A stretch of DNA of 64,000 nt from Armatimonadota bacterium (GTDB lineage: Bacteria > Armatimonadota > Fimbriimonadia > Fimbriimonadales > Fimbriimonadaceae), in the NCBI GenBank assembly GCA_023392285.1, contig JAEVZK010000091.1, forward strand, positions 6,065-70,064, written 5' to 3'. The position numbers and the translations under genes are program-made. Of the stretch, positions 34,775 through 43,458 are shown piece after piece. The notes below the pieces were generated by a model. That model saw only the letters and a list, made by a program, of their open reading frames with translations. It did no database searches and was not told the DNA's origin. Numbering within the stretch: the first letter of the stretch is position 1; every line of letters begins with the position of its first letter.

Positions 34775-37303
34775 TTGAGGACAAGTCAGAAGAGAAGTTG
34801 GTCGAACCCGACTCCCGGCACCATACTGGATGTACCGCAGGGAGAAACGGCTGAAGTTCGGTTCACATGCAATAACGACCAGCAAAAGGTGGTTCGTTTT
34901 GAGCTGGAAGCTTCCGGCCTCGGTTCTTGGGCGCAAGCTACGACCGAGCATGCAGTGGCCCCTTTCGATACTTCTGACCTGATATTCGAAATCACCCCGA
35001 AAGCGACCGCAGACCTCGGAGACTACTCCTTTACGGTGAGACTCACCTGCGGTGGCGATCTCGTCGAGCCACTTGGCGAACGGAATTTAATCCTTAGAGT
35101 CGTGGAAGGAGCGGCACCTGAGCCAGTCACTCCCGAGCCACCTGCTCCTGTTCCGGTGAGCGAACTCGCGCCGCCAGTTGAGGCGGAGAAGCCTAAACCC
35201 AAGGAAAAGAAGGCGGCGGCTGAAAAGCCGAAAGTTGAAGAAGAAGTCGCTAAGACTCCTAGAACCACTGGCCGAAAGAAGGCTGTCCCGGAAGAGTCGT
35301 CAGCAGTGAATGGTTCCACAGCGGTTCAGCCCCCGGTTCCGACGCCCGATCCGCAACCCGAACCGGTACCGCCGATTCCGACCCCGGAGCCAATCCCGCC
35401 TACTCCTACACCAGAGCCGCCCTCGCCTCCAATCCCGGTTGCGGAGGAGCCGACCATCGTGGAGGAGGCACCCGTCGCTCCAGAGCCCGAGGTCAAGTTT
35501 GCGCCAGAACCCGAGCCCGAGCCGGAACCCAAATTTGCTCCTGAACCCGAACCTGAACCTGAACCTGAGCCGGAACCCGAACCCGTTTACACGCAGCCGG
35601 AGCCGGAAATCGTTTACGTCGAGGAGCCAAAGCCAGAGCCTGCGCCAGATCCGGTGCCCGTCTCCAGACCAGAGCCGAAGGTGGTGAAAGTCGTCGACCT
35701 TGGTCCACAGCAGGTGGCTTCGGCTCCGACCGCGTGGGAAGAAGAGGATGAACGGGCGCACAAGCTCCAAATTGAAGCCGATGCAATCGTAGGAAATCCC
35801 AAAGAGGGAACCACCATCTACGCCCGCCCAGGCGAAAAGGTGCTTGTTCGGTTTAGCATCAAGAACGAACAAGGTGGTGTGCGCACCTACGTCATTCAGG
35901 AGGATCGAGCTCTTCCTCACGAGTGGATCGCTCTGGTCCAGGATCAAGTGAACATCACCCCAGGGGGAACCGGCGATGTCTCGTTTATCCTAACGCCGCC
36001 GCTGTCGGCTGAACCCGCCACTTATCCGTTCAACATTTCCTACGGCATCCTTGGCCAGCCACTGACGCCGGTTTACCTCCAGCTCTGTGTGCAAGCCGCG
36101 CCCGCGGTGAGGTTGAAGGCAAAGGCGACCACTTCGCGCGTGTTCGTTCCGTTTGCGCGCTCGCCAGAATTCGATTTCGTGGTCGAGAGCCAGGGCAACG
36201 CCGACACCGCATACCGAATCGGCGTCAAGGATCCGCTCGCAGAGAAGGACGATAAAGGACGAACGAAGGGGCCGGACGACCTCTATGAAACGCCGACTTG
36301 GCGGTACATCTTCGATCGCGAGTTGGACACGCTTTCGTCTCCCAGTGCCAACCGCGCGCCAACTCCGGAGAACCACAAGATGAAGCTTGTGCGAAAGGGT
36401 GTTTGGTGGTTTGGCTGGGTCGAGAAGCATAAGATGAACGTCTCGGCGAGGCCGGTGACGGATCAGGAGAATGGGGGCAAGGTCGACAACTCGGTTGAGA
36501 TCGTTGGTCGCCGATGGCGAATTTTCCCTCTGCCGGGTTTTCTGATGATTCCGCTACTCATCATTGCCTTTATCCTGATTGGTTCGGGTGCGGATAACCT
36601 ACGTGTCACCAACGGAAAGATAAGCGACGACGGCTACTATTACGTGGTGGGCGATAAGCTCGGTGACACGAACCTGCCGGTGAAGCTCAAATGGAATGCA
36701 CCGTTCTATGCGTTCTTGAAGGGCAGCAAACTGGAGGCAGGAGCGGGCGCGCCGCTCGACATGAACCGGGGTAACGCAACCGATGTCGTCGCTCTCCAGG
36801 ATTACGGCCAATCGAGGAAAATAACCTACAGCGTCGGTTCTAAGTTCTCTTGGGCCAGAAAGGAAGTTAATGTTCGGTTCGTCCCGCTGAAAACGGAGGG
36901 CCAGCTAGCGATTCTCGATGGAAACGGGGTCAAACAGGTTGGCGAGGCGAGCGAAGGCAAGATTGGTGAAGATCAGGTCCCGACGCGAGACCGCGAAATT
37001 GTGATTCCGGTAAAGAAGGGAGGCACGACTCGACTGAACTTTCGCAATCTCACTGGGGTGAAGGGCATAAACGGCCAGCAAGTTGTCTTGTGGACTTTGC
37101 ATGCGCCCGAAGGATTCACGATCAACGACTTCTTGTATAAGAATGGAGACAACCAGATTGTGAACCCAGCTGCGACGGTTACGGCCAAGATTCAGCACAA
37201 CGATGACGGCCAAGTACCGGAGGACGGCGCGGTGTGGGAACTCATGAGCACGGACAGCTACTATCAGCACTTAAAGATTCGATTCAAGGTGGTGGGCAAC
37301 TAA
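34775..37303 (+). CDS. Large single-pass membrane protein of the CIS train (Ig-like domains, Pro/Glu linker)
   Basis: An 842-aa protein from a TTG start (AAGGAAG five bases upstream). Residues about 8-110 form an Ig-like domain ([20 protein letters not shown]); 112-308 is a Pro/Glu/Ala linker with P-E runs; about 325-440 a second Ig-like domain starting similarly ([20 protein letters not shown]); about 440-575 a third beta domain. A hydrophobic helix [20 protein letters not shown] (about 588-607) is the only transmembrane segment. The C-terminal 235 residues are beta-rich. There is no signal peptide, so a type II-like topology with the large N-terminal part in the cytoplasm is likely. It shares its last base with the next gene, another single-pass protein. 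Probable role: anchoring the CIS to the inner membrane (inference). Confidence 0.6.
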   Translation: MRTSQKRSWSNPTPGTILDVPQGETAEVRFTCNNDQQKVVRFELEASGLGSWAQATTEHAVAPFDTSDLIFEITPKATADLGDYSFTVRLTCGGDLVEPLGERNLILRVVEGAAPEPVTPEPPAPVPVSELAPPVEAEKPKPKEKKAAAEKPKVEEEVAKTPRTTGRKKAVPEESSAVNGSTAVQPPVPTPDPQPEPVPPIPTPEPIPPTPTPEPPSPPIPVAEEPTIVEEAPVAPEPEVKFAPEPEPEPEPKFAPEPEPEPEPEPEPEPVYTQPEPEIVYVEEPKPEPAPDPVPVSRPEPKVVKVVDLGPQQVASAPTAWEEEDERAHKLQIEADAIVGNPKEGTTIYARPGEKVLVRFSIKNEQGGVRTYVIQEDRALPHEWIALVQDQVNITPGGTGDVSFILTPPLSAEPATYPFNISYGILGQPLTPVYLQLCVQAAPAVRLKAKATTSRVFVPFARSPEFDFVVESQGNADTAYRIGVKDPLAEKDDKGRTKGPDDLYETPTWRYIFDRELDTLSSPSANRAPTPENHKMKLVRKGVWWFGWVEKHKMNVSARPVTDQENGGKVDNSVEIVGRRWRIFPLPGFLMIPLLIIAFILIGSGADNLRVTNGKISDDGYYYVVGDKLGDTNLPVKLKWNAPFYAFLKGSKLEAGAGAPLDMNRGNATDVVALQDYGQSRKITYSVGSKFSWARKEVNVRFVPLKTEGQLAILDGNGVKQVGEASEGKIGEDQVPTRDREIVIPVKKGGTTRLNFRNLTGVKGINGQQVVLWTLHAPEGFTINDFLYKNGDNQIVNPAATVTAKIQHNDDGQVPEDGAVWELMSTDSYYQHLKIRFKVVGN
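35490..35660 (+). repeat. In-frame Pro-Glu repeat
   Basis: Tandem 6-base units of the form GA(A/G)CC(C/T/G) encoding P-E-P-E-P-E runs within the linker of the 842-aa membrane protein. Length is prone to change by slippage; in other bacteria such PE rods span the periplasm (TonB-like). Here the linker lies N-terminal to the transmembrane helix. Confidence 0.8.
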
Positions 37304-39561
37304 TGAAGCTGCTTCACACCGAAGTCGATGTCGTGCCGGGGCGGAAGCCGCAGAAGCAGCCTCTTCCCGAGGGTTACGTCGGCGCGGGAACGGCCGTGCT
37401 GCGCATTACCAACACAACCCACCGGCAGAACGCGTACACGATCCGCCTGCGGTGCGAGGAACCCTACTGGCAGGATGCTTGGTATCAGCTCGCCGCCTTA
37501 CCGCCTTCCGGAGGCGAGGAAAATCAGCCGCCGCCTGGAAAGCCGGACCAGCTTGGACCGCGCAATCAGTCGCTGACCATCTATGTCAAAGATGGTGGGA
37601 CGCGGGATATCTTCATCTCCTATTTCGTTCCGGAAAAGAGCGAGTGCCGAGCGGGTGCCTATCCGGTCAAGGTCATCGTCGAAACTCGGATTTTGAGCGA
37701 CGATCCTCAGGTGGCTCGACAGGAGCGAATCACCGAATTGCCAAGCACCGTCATCGTGCGGCCTTTTTACAAGTGGCAGGTGAGCTACTCGCCGGAAGAG
37801 CGAAAAGTCGGATTTTTTAAGCGTGGAAAGGAATTTGAGGTCGTCGTCGACAACCAGGGCAATGACTGGCTCTACTGCGACTTGAAGATGCCTCGACCCC
37901 AAAACGTGTTGGTGGAGACGCCCACGGCAAGAATGGCGGTGCCTCCTCCCGAGCCGGGCGCAGATTCGGTGAGGACGGTCCCGTTCAAAGCTACCAGCCG
38001 GGTTAAGACGATTCGGGGCAACACCCAAGCGCTGCCTTTGCCCATCACGGTGCAGCGTGTGGACGCCCCCACGGTACCCCCGCTTCCCGAAGACGCAATG
38101 CTCGGGCCATCCGGGGCAAACGTCAAAGCGGCGGTGTGTCATTCGGAGACCACCGACGTTGGAGTTTCCGATGTTCAGCCGCAGCTGATGTATCATCCGC
38201 TGATTCCGGCCACCTTTATCGGCTTTTTCCAAGCAATCGGACGGAATATCAAGGCCCTAATCATTACGGTGATCGGCTTGATCATTGCCTGGAACATGGC
38301 CGTATTCTGCTATGAGTATTTCATCCGATCCATCAGCGAATTTCACTCGATGACGACTGAGGTTCAGTTGAACAAGGTGTTCTACGTGCGTGGGCGCAAC
38401 TTACAAGGCTCGAAGATTATCGTCTTCGACGAGACCGGCAAGAACCAGATCGGTGAGCCAATCACGCCTAAGTACACAACCGAGTCGATCACGAGCGATA
38501 AGGTAGGGGTCATCTTGACCGATCCCTCGCTCGATCATAAGAAGATTCGGATCGGCGCTCAGCGCTATGGCGCTTTCACGTTCCTTCGCGCTTTCCTGCC
38601 GATCGAGAAAGACCCTTCGGTTATCCAGGTGGGCAAGGAGACCGTCACCCGAGGAACGGCAGCCGGTTCGATCAGCCCGCAAATTCCGCCTGGACAGCCG
38701 TTGACGATCGGCGGAGCCAACTTCGGCGACGAGAAGGGCAAGGTCATGCTAAACGGAAACCAGGCACCCATCCTGAGTTGGACCGACGGCAAAATCACGG
38801 TCAAAGTGCCACAGGCCCTACAAGCAAGCGGTGAGTTGATTACGGTGCTCGTGTTCGACCCGAGCAACAATCCGATCAACGTCTCGCCGAATCAATTCCA
38901 AGTGGCGCTGCCAGTTGAATCAACGGCGGGAACGACTGGCGGCGACGTGCCACCTCCCGACACCACGGCTGGATCAACCGGTGGCGCTCCCGACACGAGC
39001 ACTGGCGGAACCGGTGGCGATCCGACCTCATCGGGCTCGACGGGCGGAACATCCGGTGGTTCAACCGGAACCACAGGAGTCTCTCTTACGCCTCCCAAGG
39101 GCTATGCTTCGCTTCTTCCGGATACTCGCGCTGCTTATGTGAATGCGGTATCTCAGGCGAGCGGACCATCGGCTGGCCAACTGGCGATCAAGGCTTATGC
39201 ACTCGCGTCGGTCGGTAAGCTGGACGACGCCAAGCAGGCACTCATCCAATCGAATCAGAAGCTTGGGGATAAGAGCCAAGGAGTCGATGTCGCGCTCTTC
39301 TATCTGGCTCAAGCGCGTGTGGTTGAAAAGCTGAACCCAGACAAGGGAGATGCGGCCTACGCCGCCGCTGATGAGAAGGCGAATGCAGCCGCGCCAGGCT
39401 TCGCGTTCAACGACATCGCGATCGCTCGCTTCAAGATCAGCCAAGGTAAGTGGGGAGAAGCGCGAGCGCTTTTGACCAACGCGTCTCAAGGCAATCTCTC
39501 AGCTGCGGAAAAGGCGACTGTAAACAAGATGATGCAGCAGGTACAGAGCCGGTCGCAGTAG
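37303..39561 (+). CDS. Second large single-pass membrane protein of the CIS train (Ig-like, IPT/TIG, TPR-like)
   Basis: 752 aa from ATG at 37303, overlapping the previous stop as TAATG. Residues 1-310 hold two beta domains, the first with GAGTAVLRITNTTHRQNAYT and the second with GKEFEVVVDNQGNDWLYCDL, the same Ig-like type as in the 842-aa protein. The transmembrane helix is NIKALIITVIGLIIAWNMAV (about 320-339) with basic residues before it, so the N-terminus is cytoplasmic. Beyond it, about 445-530 is an IPT/TIG-like domain (PPGQPLTIGGANFGDEKGKV), 540-592 a Thr/Gly/Ser-rich linker (TGGTSGGSTGTTG), and 610-750 a helical TPR-like end (SVGKLDDAKQALIQSNQKLG). Likely a membrane partner of the upstream protein, reaching the periplasm. 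Confidence 0.6.
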   Translation: MKLLHTEVDVVPGRKPQKQPLPEGYVGAGTAVLRITNTTHRQNAYTIRLRCEEPYWQDAWYQLAALPPSGGEENQPPPGKPDQLGPRNQSLTIYVKDGGTRDIFISYFVPEKSECRAGAYPVKVIVETRILSDDPQVARQERITELPSTVIVRPFYKWQVSYSPEERKVGFFKRGKEFEVVVDNQGNDWLYCDLKMPRPQNVLVETPTARMAVPPPEPGADSVRTVPFKATSRVKTIRGNTQALPLPITVQRVDAPTVPPLPEDAMLGPSGANVKAAVCHSETTDVGVSDVQPQLMYHPLIPATFIGFFQAIGRNIKALIITVIGLIIAWNMAVFCYEYFIRSISEFHSMTTEVQLNKVFYVRGRNLQGSKIIVFDETGKNQIGEPITPKYTTESITSDKVGVILTDPSLDHKKIRIGAQRYGAFTFLRAFLPIEKDPSVIQVGKETVTRGTAAGSISPQIPPGQPLTIGGANFGDEKGKVMLNGNQAPILSWTDGKITVKVPQALQASGELITVLVFDPSNNPINVSPNQFQVALPVESTAGTTGGDVPPPDTTAGSTGGAPDTSTGGTGGDPTSSGSTGGTSGGSTGTTGVSLTPPKGYASLLPDTRAAYVNAVSQASGPSAGQLAIKAYALASVGKLDDAKQALIQSNQKLGDKSQGVDVALFYLAQARVVEKLNPDKGDAAYAAADEKANAAAPGFAFNDIAIARFKISQGKWGEARALLTNASQGNLSAAEKATVNKMMQQVQSRSQ

Positions 39562-39565
39562 TGTA

Positions 39566-39586
39566 ACGCCTGCAAATTGCGGGCGT
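39566..39586 (+). promoter_or_regulatory. Hairpin between membrane protein and caspase genes
   Basis: An 8-bp stem (39566-39573 with 39579-39586, one G:U valid only in + strand RNA) and five-base loop, starting five bases after the upstream stop. No U run. It resembles the other intercistronic hairpins in this gene train. Confidence 0.5.
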
Positions 39587-39598
39587 CTGGAAACTAGC

Positions 39599-41335
39599 AT
39601 GAAGGGGAACATGAGCAGAGAAGTTATGTCGCATCGATTGCGATTGTGGATGGTTGCAGCATTGCTCTCCCTGTCCCTCTCGGCTCTGGCCGACAAGGCG
39701 GTTGTAGTCGGCGTGCAAGAGTATGCGCCACTCGTTGCGGCCAGTACGCTTCGGGGGTGCTTGAATGACGCGAACGCAGTCGCAGACGTGCTGCGCAAGA
39801 ACAAGTTCGACGTCATTCAGCTATCGAACGAAAAGGCAACTCGCCAGGGGATCCTCGACACCCTCGCCGGATTGATTAAAACCTCCAAGGCGAGTGAACG
39901 CTTTGTGTTTTATTTTGCGGGACATGGCCGAAGAACGCCTCATCCTGCCCTGATGCCTCACGATGCGACCAGTGATGGGAACGACATCACCACCGACGAC
40001 CTGAATGCGGTGATCTCAAAGATTCCGGCGAGGAGCCGAACGGTCATTCTGGATGCTTGTTTCTCAGGCGGAATGGCGGCGGGTGAGATGGCGAGAGGCA
40101 TCAAGGACGATGGGTTGACCGCGCGTTTTTATGAAGACGCCACGGCTCAGGCGAGAAGTCTCGATTTCGGGCCAGCGAAAGCCCCGGTCAACAACCAGGA
40201 CACCAATGCGAAGCTGGAGAATGGCTCGAACATCTGTTATTACACGGCCTGCACGAGCAACGAACAAGCGTTGGAAGGCTCCTTCGATGGTCAGCGGCAC
40301 GGCCTGTTCACCTACGCCCTGCTCAGTAATCTGAAAGATGATTCGGAGCCTTGGGGTGAAGTGCATAACGGGGTCAAGACCCAAATGCAGGGCAAGCTGG
40401 AGAATACGGGACGCCAACAAAACCCGACGATTTCCAAGAACTACCTAAACGCCCACGCGTTGGATAATGACATCGCGAAGCCGGTAGAACCGAAGCCAAC
40501 CAAGACACTCATCGACGTCTGGAATTTAGAGAATCCTGATCCGAAGAAGATCTCACTAGAGCTCTCTCCGAATTCGAATGTTTACGAAGCGGGACGCAAT
40601 ATTGCGATGACCGCGACGGTTGGCCAAGAGGGCTACCTCGTCATCTTGGGTGAAGTCGATGGCCACTACTACCAGTTCTTTCCCGCTGGCAAATTCGATC
40701 CCGACGACGCTCACGTCAAGGCGGGCAAAATTCCCTGGCCATCGCCGGGAAACGTTCTGTTTTTCGACAGCTTCGGGGCCAATCAGGTGAAGGCGATCCT
40801 CTTTTCCGATACTCAGAAGGCAGCTAAGCTGCTGGATGCGATGCGAGAGATGAACGGTGCCGCCGACATCAGCAACAAGGATCTGATTCTCACCCGATCT
40901 CTCAATGAGCCGGAATTCACCTCGCGCCTCAGCGTGGCGGTTTCGGACAATCTGGTCGGCGGGAGCCGGTTTAAAGACTTAAACGGCTTGATCAAAAAGG
41001 TGGCTGCCCAAGACGCGCCGCTGACAAAGCGGATATGGGAGTTGATGGGGCGGGTTGCGACCAGTAAGCCGCATCAGGATTGGATGGCGAACACGGATTT
41101 CAATCAGGAAATCACCTTAAAGTCACGTGGAGTTTTCGTGGCGCTCCTTAACCGTGTCCTGCAATCATTCCCGCTTTACGAGGAAGATGTGTTCCAGGGG
41201 ATCAAACTCGACAAGAAGACTTCCGATCTGTTAAAGAAGAATCCAAAGGGTGACGATCTGATACGCCTGAATAGGCAACTTCTCGTCGCTGCTTTTCCTG
41301 CCGAAGTAAATCCCGACGAGGCGAATTCCAAATGA
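39599..41335 (+). CDS. Secreted caspase-family (peptidase C14) protein with DUF4384-like domain
   Basis: A 578-aa protein. LRLWMVAALLSLSLSALA is a signal peptide. Residues about 28-270 are a caspase/metacaspase p20 domain: DKAVVVGVQEYA, GCLNDANAVADVLR, the catalytic His109 in FYFAGHGRR and Cys154 in VILDACFSGG. Both catalytic residues are intact. Residues about 320-460 resemble DUF4384: LSPNSNVYEAGRNIAMTATV and GYLVILGEVDGHYYQFFPAG. Caspase-like peptidases cut after basic or acidic residues and are often found in defence or regulated-cell-death modules. Its 3' end overlaps the NlpC gene by four bases (ATGA), and a catalytically dead homologue follows two genes later. Substrate unknown; acts outside the cytoplasm. 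Confidence 0.85.
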   Translation: MKGNMSREVMSHRLRLWMVAALLSLSLSALADKAVVVGVQEYAPLVAASTLRGCLNDANAVADVLRKNKFDVIQLSNEKATRQGILDTLAGLIKTSKASERFVFYFAGHGRRTPHPALMPHDATSDGNDITTDDLNAVISKIPARSRTVILDACFSGGMAAGEMARGIKDDGLTARFYEDATAQARSLDFGPAKAPVNNQDTNAKLENGSNICYYTACTSNEQALEGSFDGQRHGLFTYALLSNLKDDSEPWGEVHNGVKTQMQGKLENTGRQQNPTISKNYLNAHALDNDIAKPVEPKPTKTLIDVWNLENPDPKKISLELSPNSNVYEAGRNIAMTATVGQEGYLVILGEVDGHYYQFFPAGKFDPDDAHVKAGKIPWPSPGNVLFFDSFGANQVKAILFSDTQKAAKLLDAMREMNGAADISNKDLILTRSLNEPEFTSRLSVAVSDNLVGGSRFKDLNGLIKKVAAQDAPLTKRIWELMGRVATSKPHQDWMANTDFNQEITLKSRGVFVALLNRVLQSFPLYEEDVFQGIKLDKKTSDLLKKNPKGDDLIRLNRQLLVAAFPAEVNPDEANSK

Positions 41336-43458
41336 AGCGCTTGTTCTCTGCCCTTCTTGTGGCGCTTTCGGCCATCGCGACGGCGCAACAGGATCTGCCG
41401 AATCTCGTCGTCGATATGAATGATCGGCCCGCCGAACTCAAGCCGGTTATGCTCGAGTTGAATGAATATCTGGTGCCGTTGCGCCCGGCCGTCGAGTTGC
41501 TGACCGGAGGCAAAGGTGCCCTCGGAATCGACGGAAAGACTTACACCATTAGCATCGATAACAAAGTGCTCGTCCGCATCCCTCAAGAAGGTGGGGGAAA
41601 GGAAGCCCTGATTTATTCCGAAACCGATTCGAATCCAGTGAGGCGGCTCTCCATGGAAGATTTCCCGCACGAGGTGATTACCAAGGAGCGGGGTCCAACG
41701 GCGATGGTCGACCTGGATTTGCTTGCCGCCTGCTTGGGAGTCACCGTCGACATCGATGGCAAGCGGCTTTCGCTTTACACGACGGATTACTGGTGCGGAA
41801 AAATCGGCATCAGCGCGGACAAGGTTGAAAATCGGCTGCAGAAAGGAATCGCGCTCGTACCCGACTTTGGAGTGTCGCCACCAGCGAAAACATTGCTCTT
41901 CTGGGTCAGGCCACCCGTCACGTCGTACGTTCAGGCGTTTCGGTTGAATGACAACGCGCCGGAGCCCATGCTTGGCATCAATGCGCTGGATGACGAGGTC
42001 GATATCCTGACTCCGGGGAACCGTCCGAAGATGCGCCAAGCCGACCAGCAATCGCCGATCAGAGCGGAAACCTACAACTATGGGTCGGAAGTGGGCAAGG
42101 TGGCCACCTACGTCGCGGTGGTCCTGAAGAAGGATGTTGGAATGGCAAGCCCGATCGAAGCGATCAATTCAGGGGCCGCAGGCGACGATTGGGCGGTGAT
42201 CGGAATCCGTCAGCGCGTCGGACGGATGCCGATCCTTTTTGAAAATCGAGAAGTCTTGCCAGGGGAAGACATCGGTGCCTTTGCGACTCGAAACAAGACG
42301 ACGCCCTCGGTGATTAAATCCGTGAACGGCCTGCGGACTGGTGAGAAATTACGTCCCAAATCAAAGTTGGCGGTCATTGTTGGCTTGGATGAAAACGCGA
42401 TTAGGCTGATGCAAGCCGCACCGTTCAAGATCACTGGACTTTATGAGGTTCAGCCGGGCGAAACTCTCAAGGACCTCGCTCACTCCTGGGGTGTGAGCGA
42501 AGATGAAATATTAGCAGCGAATACTACTATTCCTCCAGGAGGCGAACCTGAACCTGGCGATCTGATCAACGCGATCGCAAAGGATGCTCCCTCCAATCCA
42601 GGCAATCCCAACCCGCAGCCCGTTAACCCTTCGATCGCCAAGAACGAATCGGTCGCCTTTATGGGCACTGCGGTTGCCACTGCGCCACTCCAGCTTCGGG
42701 AGACATCAGTAGCTGGCTCTACGGTCGTTGGCTCGGCGCCCAAGAATACATTCGTCGAGCTCGTCGGCTACATGCCGGCTCAGCAGATGTATCGAGTGCG
42801 AATCGACGGCGGAGTGATTGGTTATGTTCCTGCCAGTTCCCTGCGTGTTCGCGCTGGAAGCGGGGGCGCAACGGTCGTTGCGGCGAACATCAATCCCTCC
42901 AATAATCCGGTTGCGAACGAAGCTCTCAAGTATTTGGGAACCCCCTATGTTTGGGGAGGCAACGGCCTGACCACCGGCATCGACTGCTCGCACTTCGTCG
43001 CTCAGGTGTATACAAGGATAGGCTGGCCCGCTCCGCCCGCTCCGGTCACGACTCAGGAGACCATCGGCGACATCGTTCATTACAAGCCGGGACAAGCGCG
43101 TCGAGCGGGTCGAACGATCATCCTCCCCAATGCGGTGGTCGCACCGCGTGCTTCACCCGACCTGAGAACCTTGCAGCCGGGCGACCGAATTATCTTTCAA
43201 CGTGGCAACACGGATGCGTCAGGTACGCGCCACACGGCTATTTATATCGGACGAGTCCCACCTGCCTGGCAGAAAAAATTCGGCGATATTCCGTGGGCAT
43301 TCGTTCATGCCTCCTCATCCCGAGGCGTCACCGTCAGCAGCCTCACTCAAAAATATTATTGGAATATCTATAAATTTAGCTGCCGCAGCGCTCACCGCAA
43401 GACCGTTGCATCCACTCCTGACGAGGCCATTGCATCCGCGATGTTGGGTGGCAAATGA
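41332..43458 (+). CDS. Secreted LysM/SH3/NlpC-P60 peptidoglycan hydrolase
   Basis: A 708-aa protein with signal peptide KRLFSALLVALSAIATA. Residues about 20-150 resemble the copper amine oxidase N-terminal-like (stalk) domain used in envelope proteins (LNEYLVPLRPAVELLTGG). A LysM-like repeat pair follows (IGAFATRNKTTPSVIKSVNG; LKDLAHSWGVSEDEILAANT), then an SH3b domain (about 445-510) and the NlpC/P60 peptidase (about 520-670): LGTPYVWGGNG, GIDCSHFVAQVYTRIGW with catalytic Cys552, TRHTAIYIGR with His634, and His659. Such enzymes cut gamma-D-Glu-diamino acid bonds in stem peptides. Overlaps both neighbours by four bases (ATGA), so it is co-expressed with the caspase pair. It may open the cell wall for the CIS, or act in ordinary wall turnover. 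Confidence 0.85.
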   Translation: MKRLFSALLVALSAIATAQQDLPNLVVDMNDRPAELKPVMLELNEYLVPLRPAVELLTGGKGALGIDGKTYTISIDNKVLVRIPQEGGGKEALIYSETDSNPVRRLSMEDFPHEVITKERGPTAMVDLDLLAACLGVTVDIDGKRLSLYTTDYWCGKIGISADKVENRLQKGIALVPDFGVSPPAKTLLFWVRPPVTSYVQAFRLNDNAPEPMLGINALDDEVDILTPGNRPKMRQADQQSPIRAETYNYGSEVGKVATYVAVVLKKDVGMASPIEAINSGAAGDDWAVIGIRQRVGRMPILFENREVLPGEDIGAFATRNKTTPSVIKSVNGLRTGEKLRPKSKLAVIVGLDENAIRLMQAAPFKITGLYEVQPGETLKDLAHSWGVSEDEILAANTTIPPGGEPEPGDLINAIAKDAPSNPGNPNPQPVNPSIAKNESVAFMGTAVATAPLQLRETSVAGSTVVGSAPKNTFVELVGYMPAQQMYRVRIDGGVIGYVPASSLRVRAGSGGATVVAANINPSNNPVANEALKYLGTPYVWGGNGLTTGIDCSHFVAQVYTRIGWPAPPAPVTTQETIGDIVHYKPGQARRAGRTIILPNAVVAPRASPDLRTLQPGDRIIFQRGNTDASGTRHTAIYIGRVPPAWQKKFGDIPWAFVHASSSRGVTVSSLTQKYYWNIYKFSCRSAHRKTVASTPDEAIASAMLGGK

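Noticed and set aside
37234..37302. Upstream start for the second membrane protein
   Set aside because: Lies inside the preceding gene; the TAATG-coupled ATG at 37303 is the normal arrangement of this operon.
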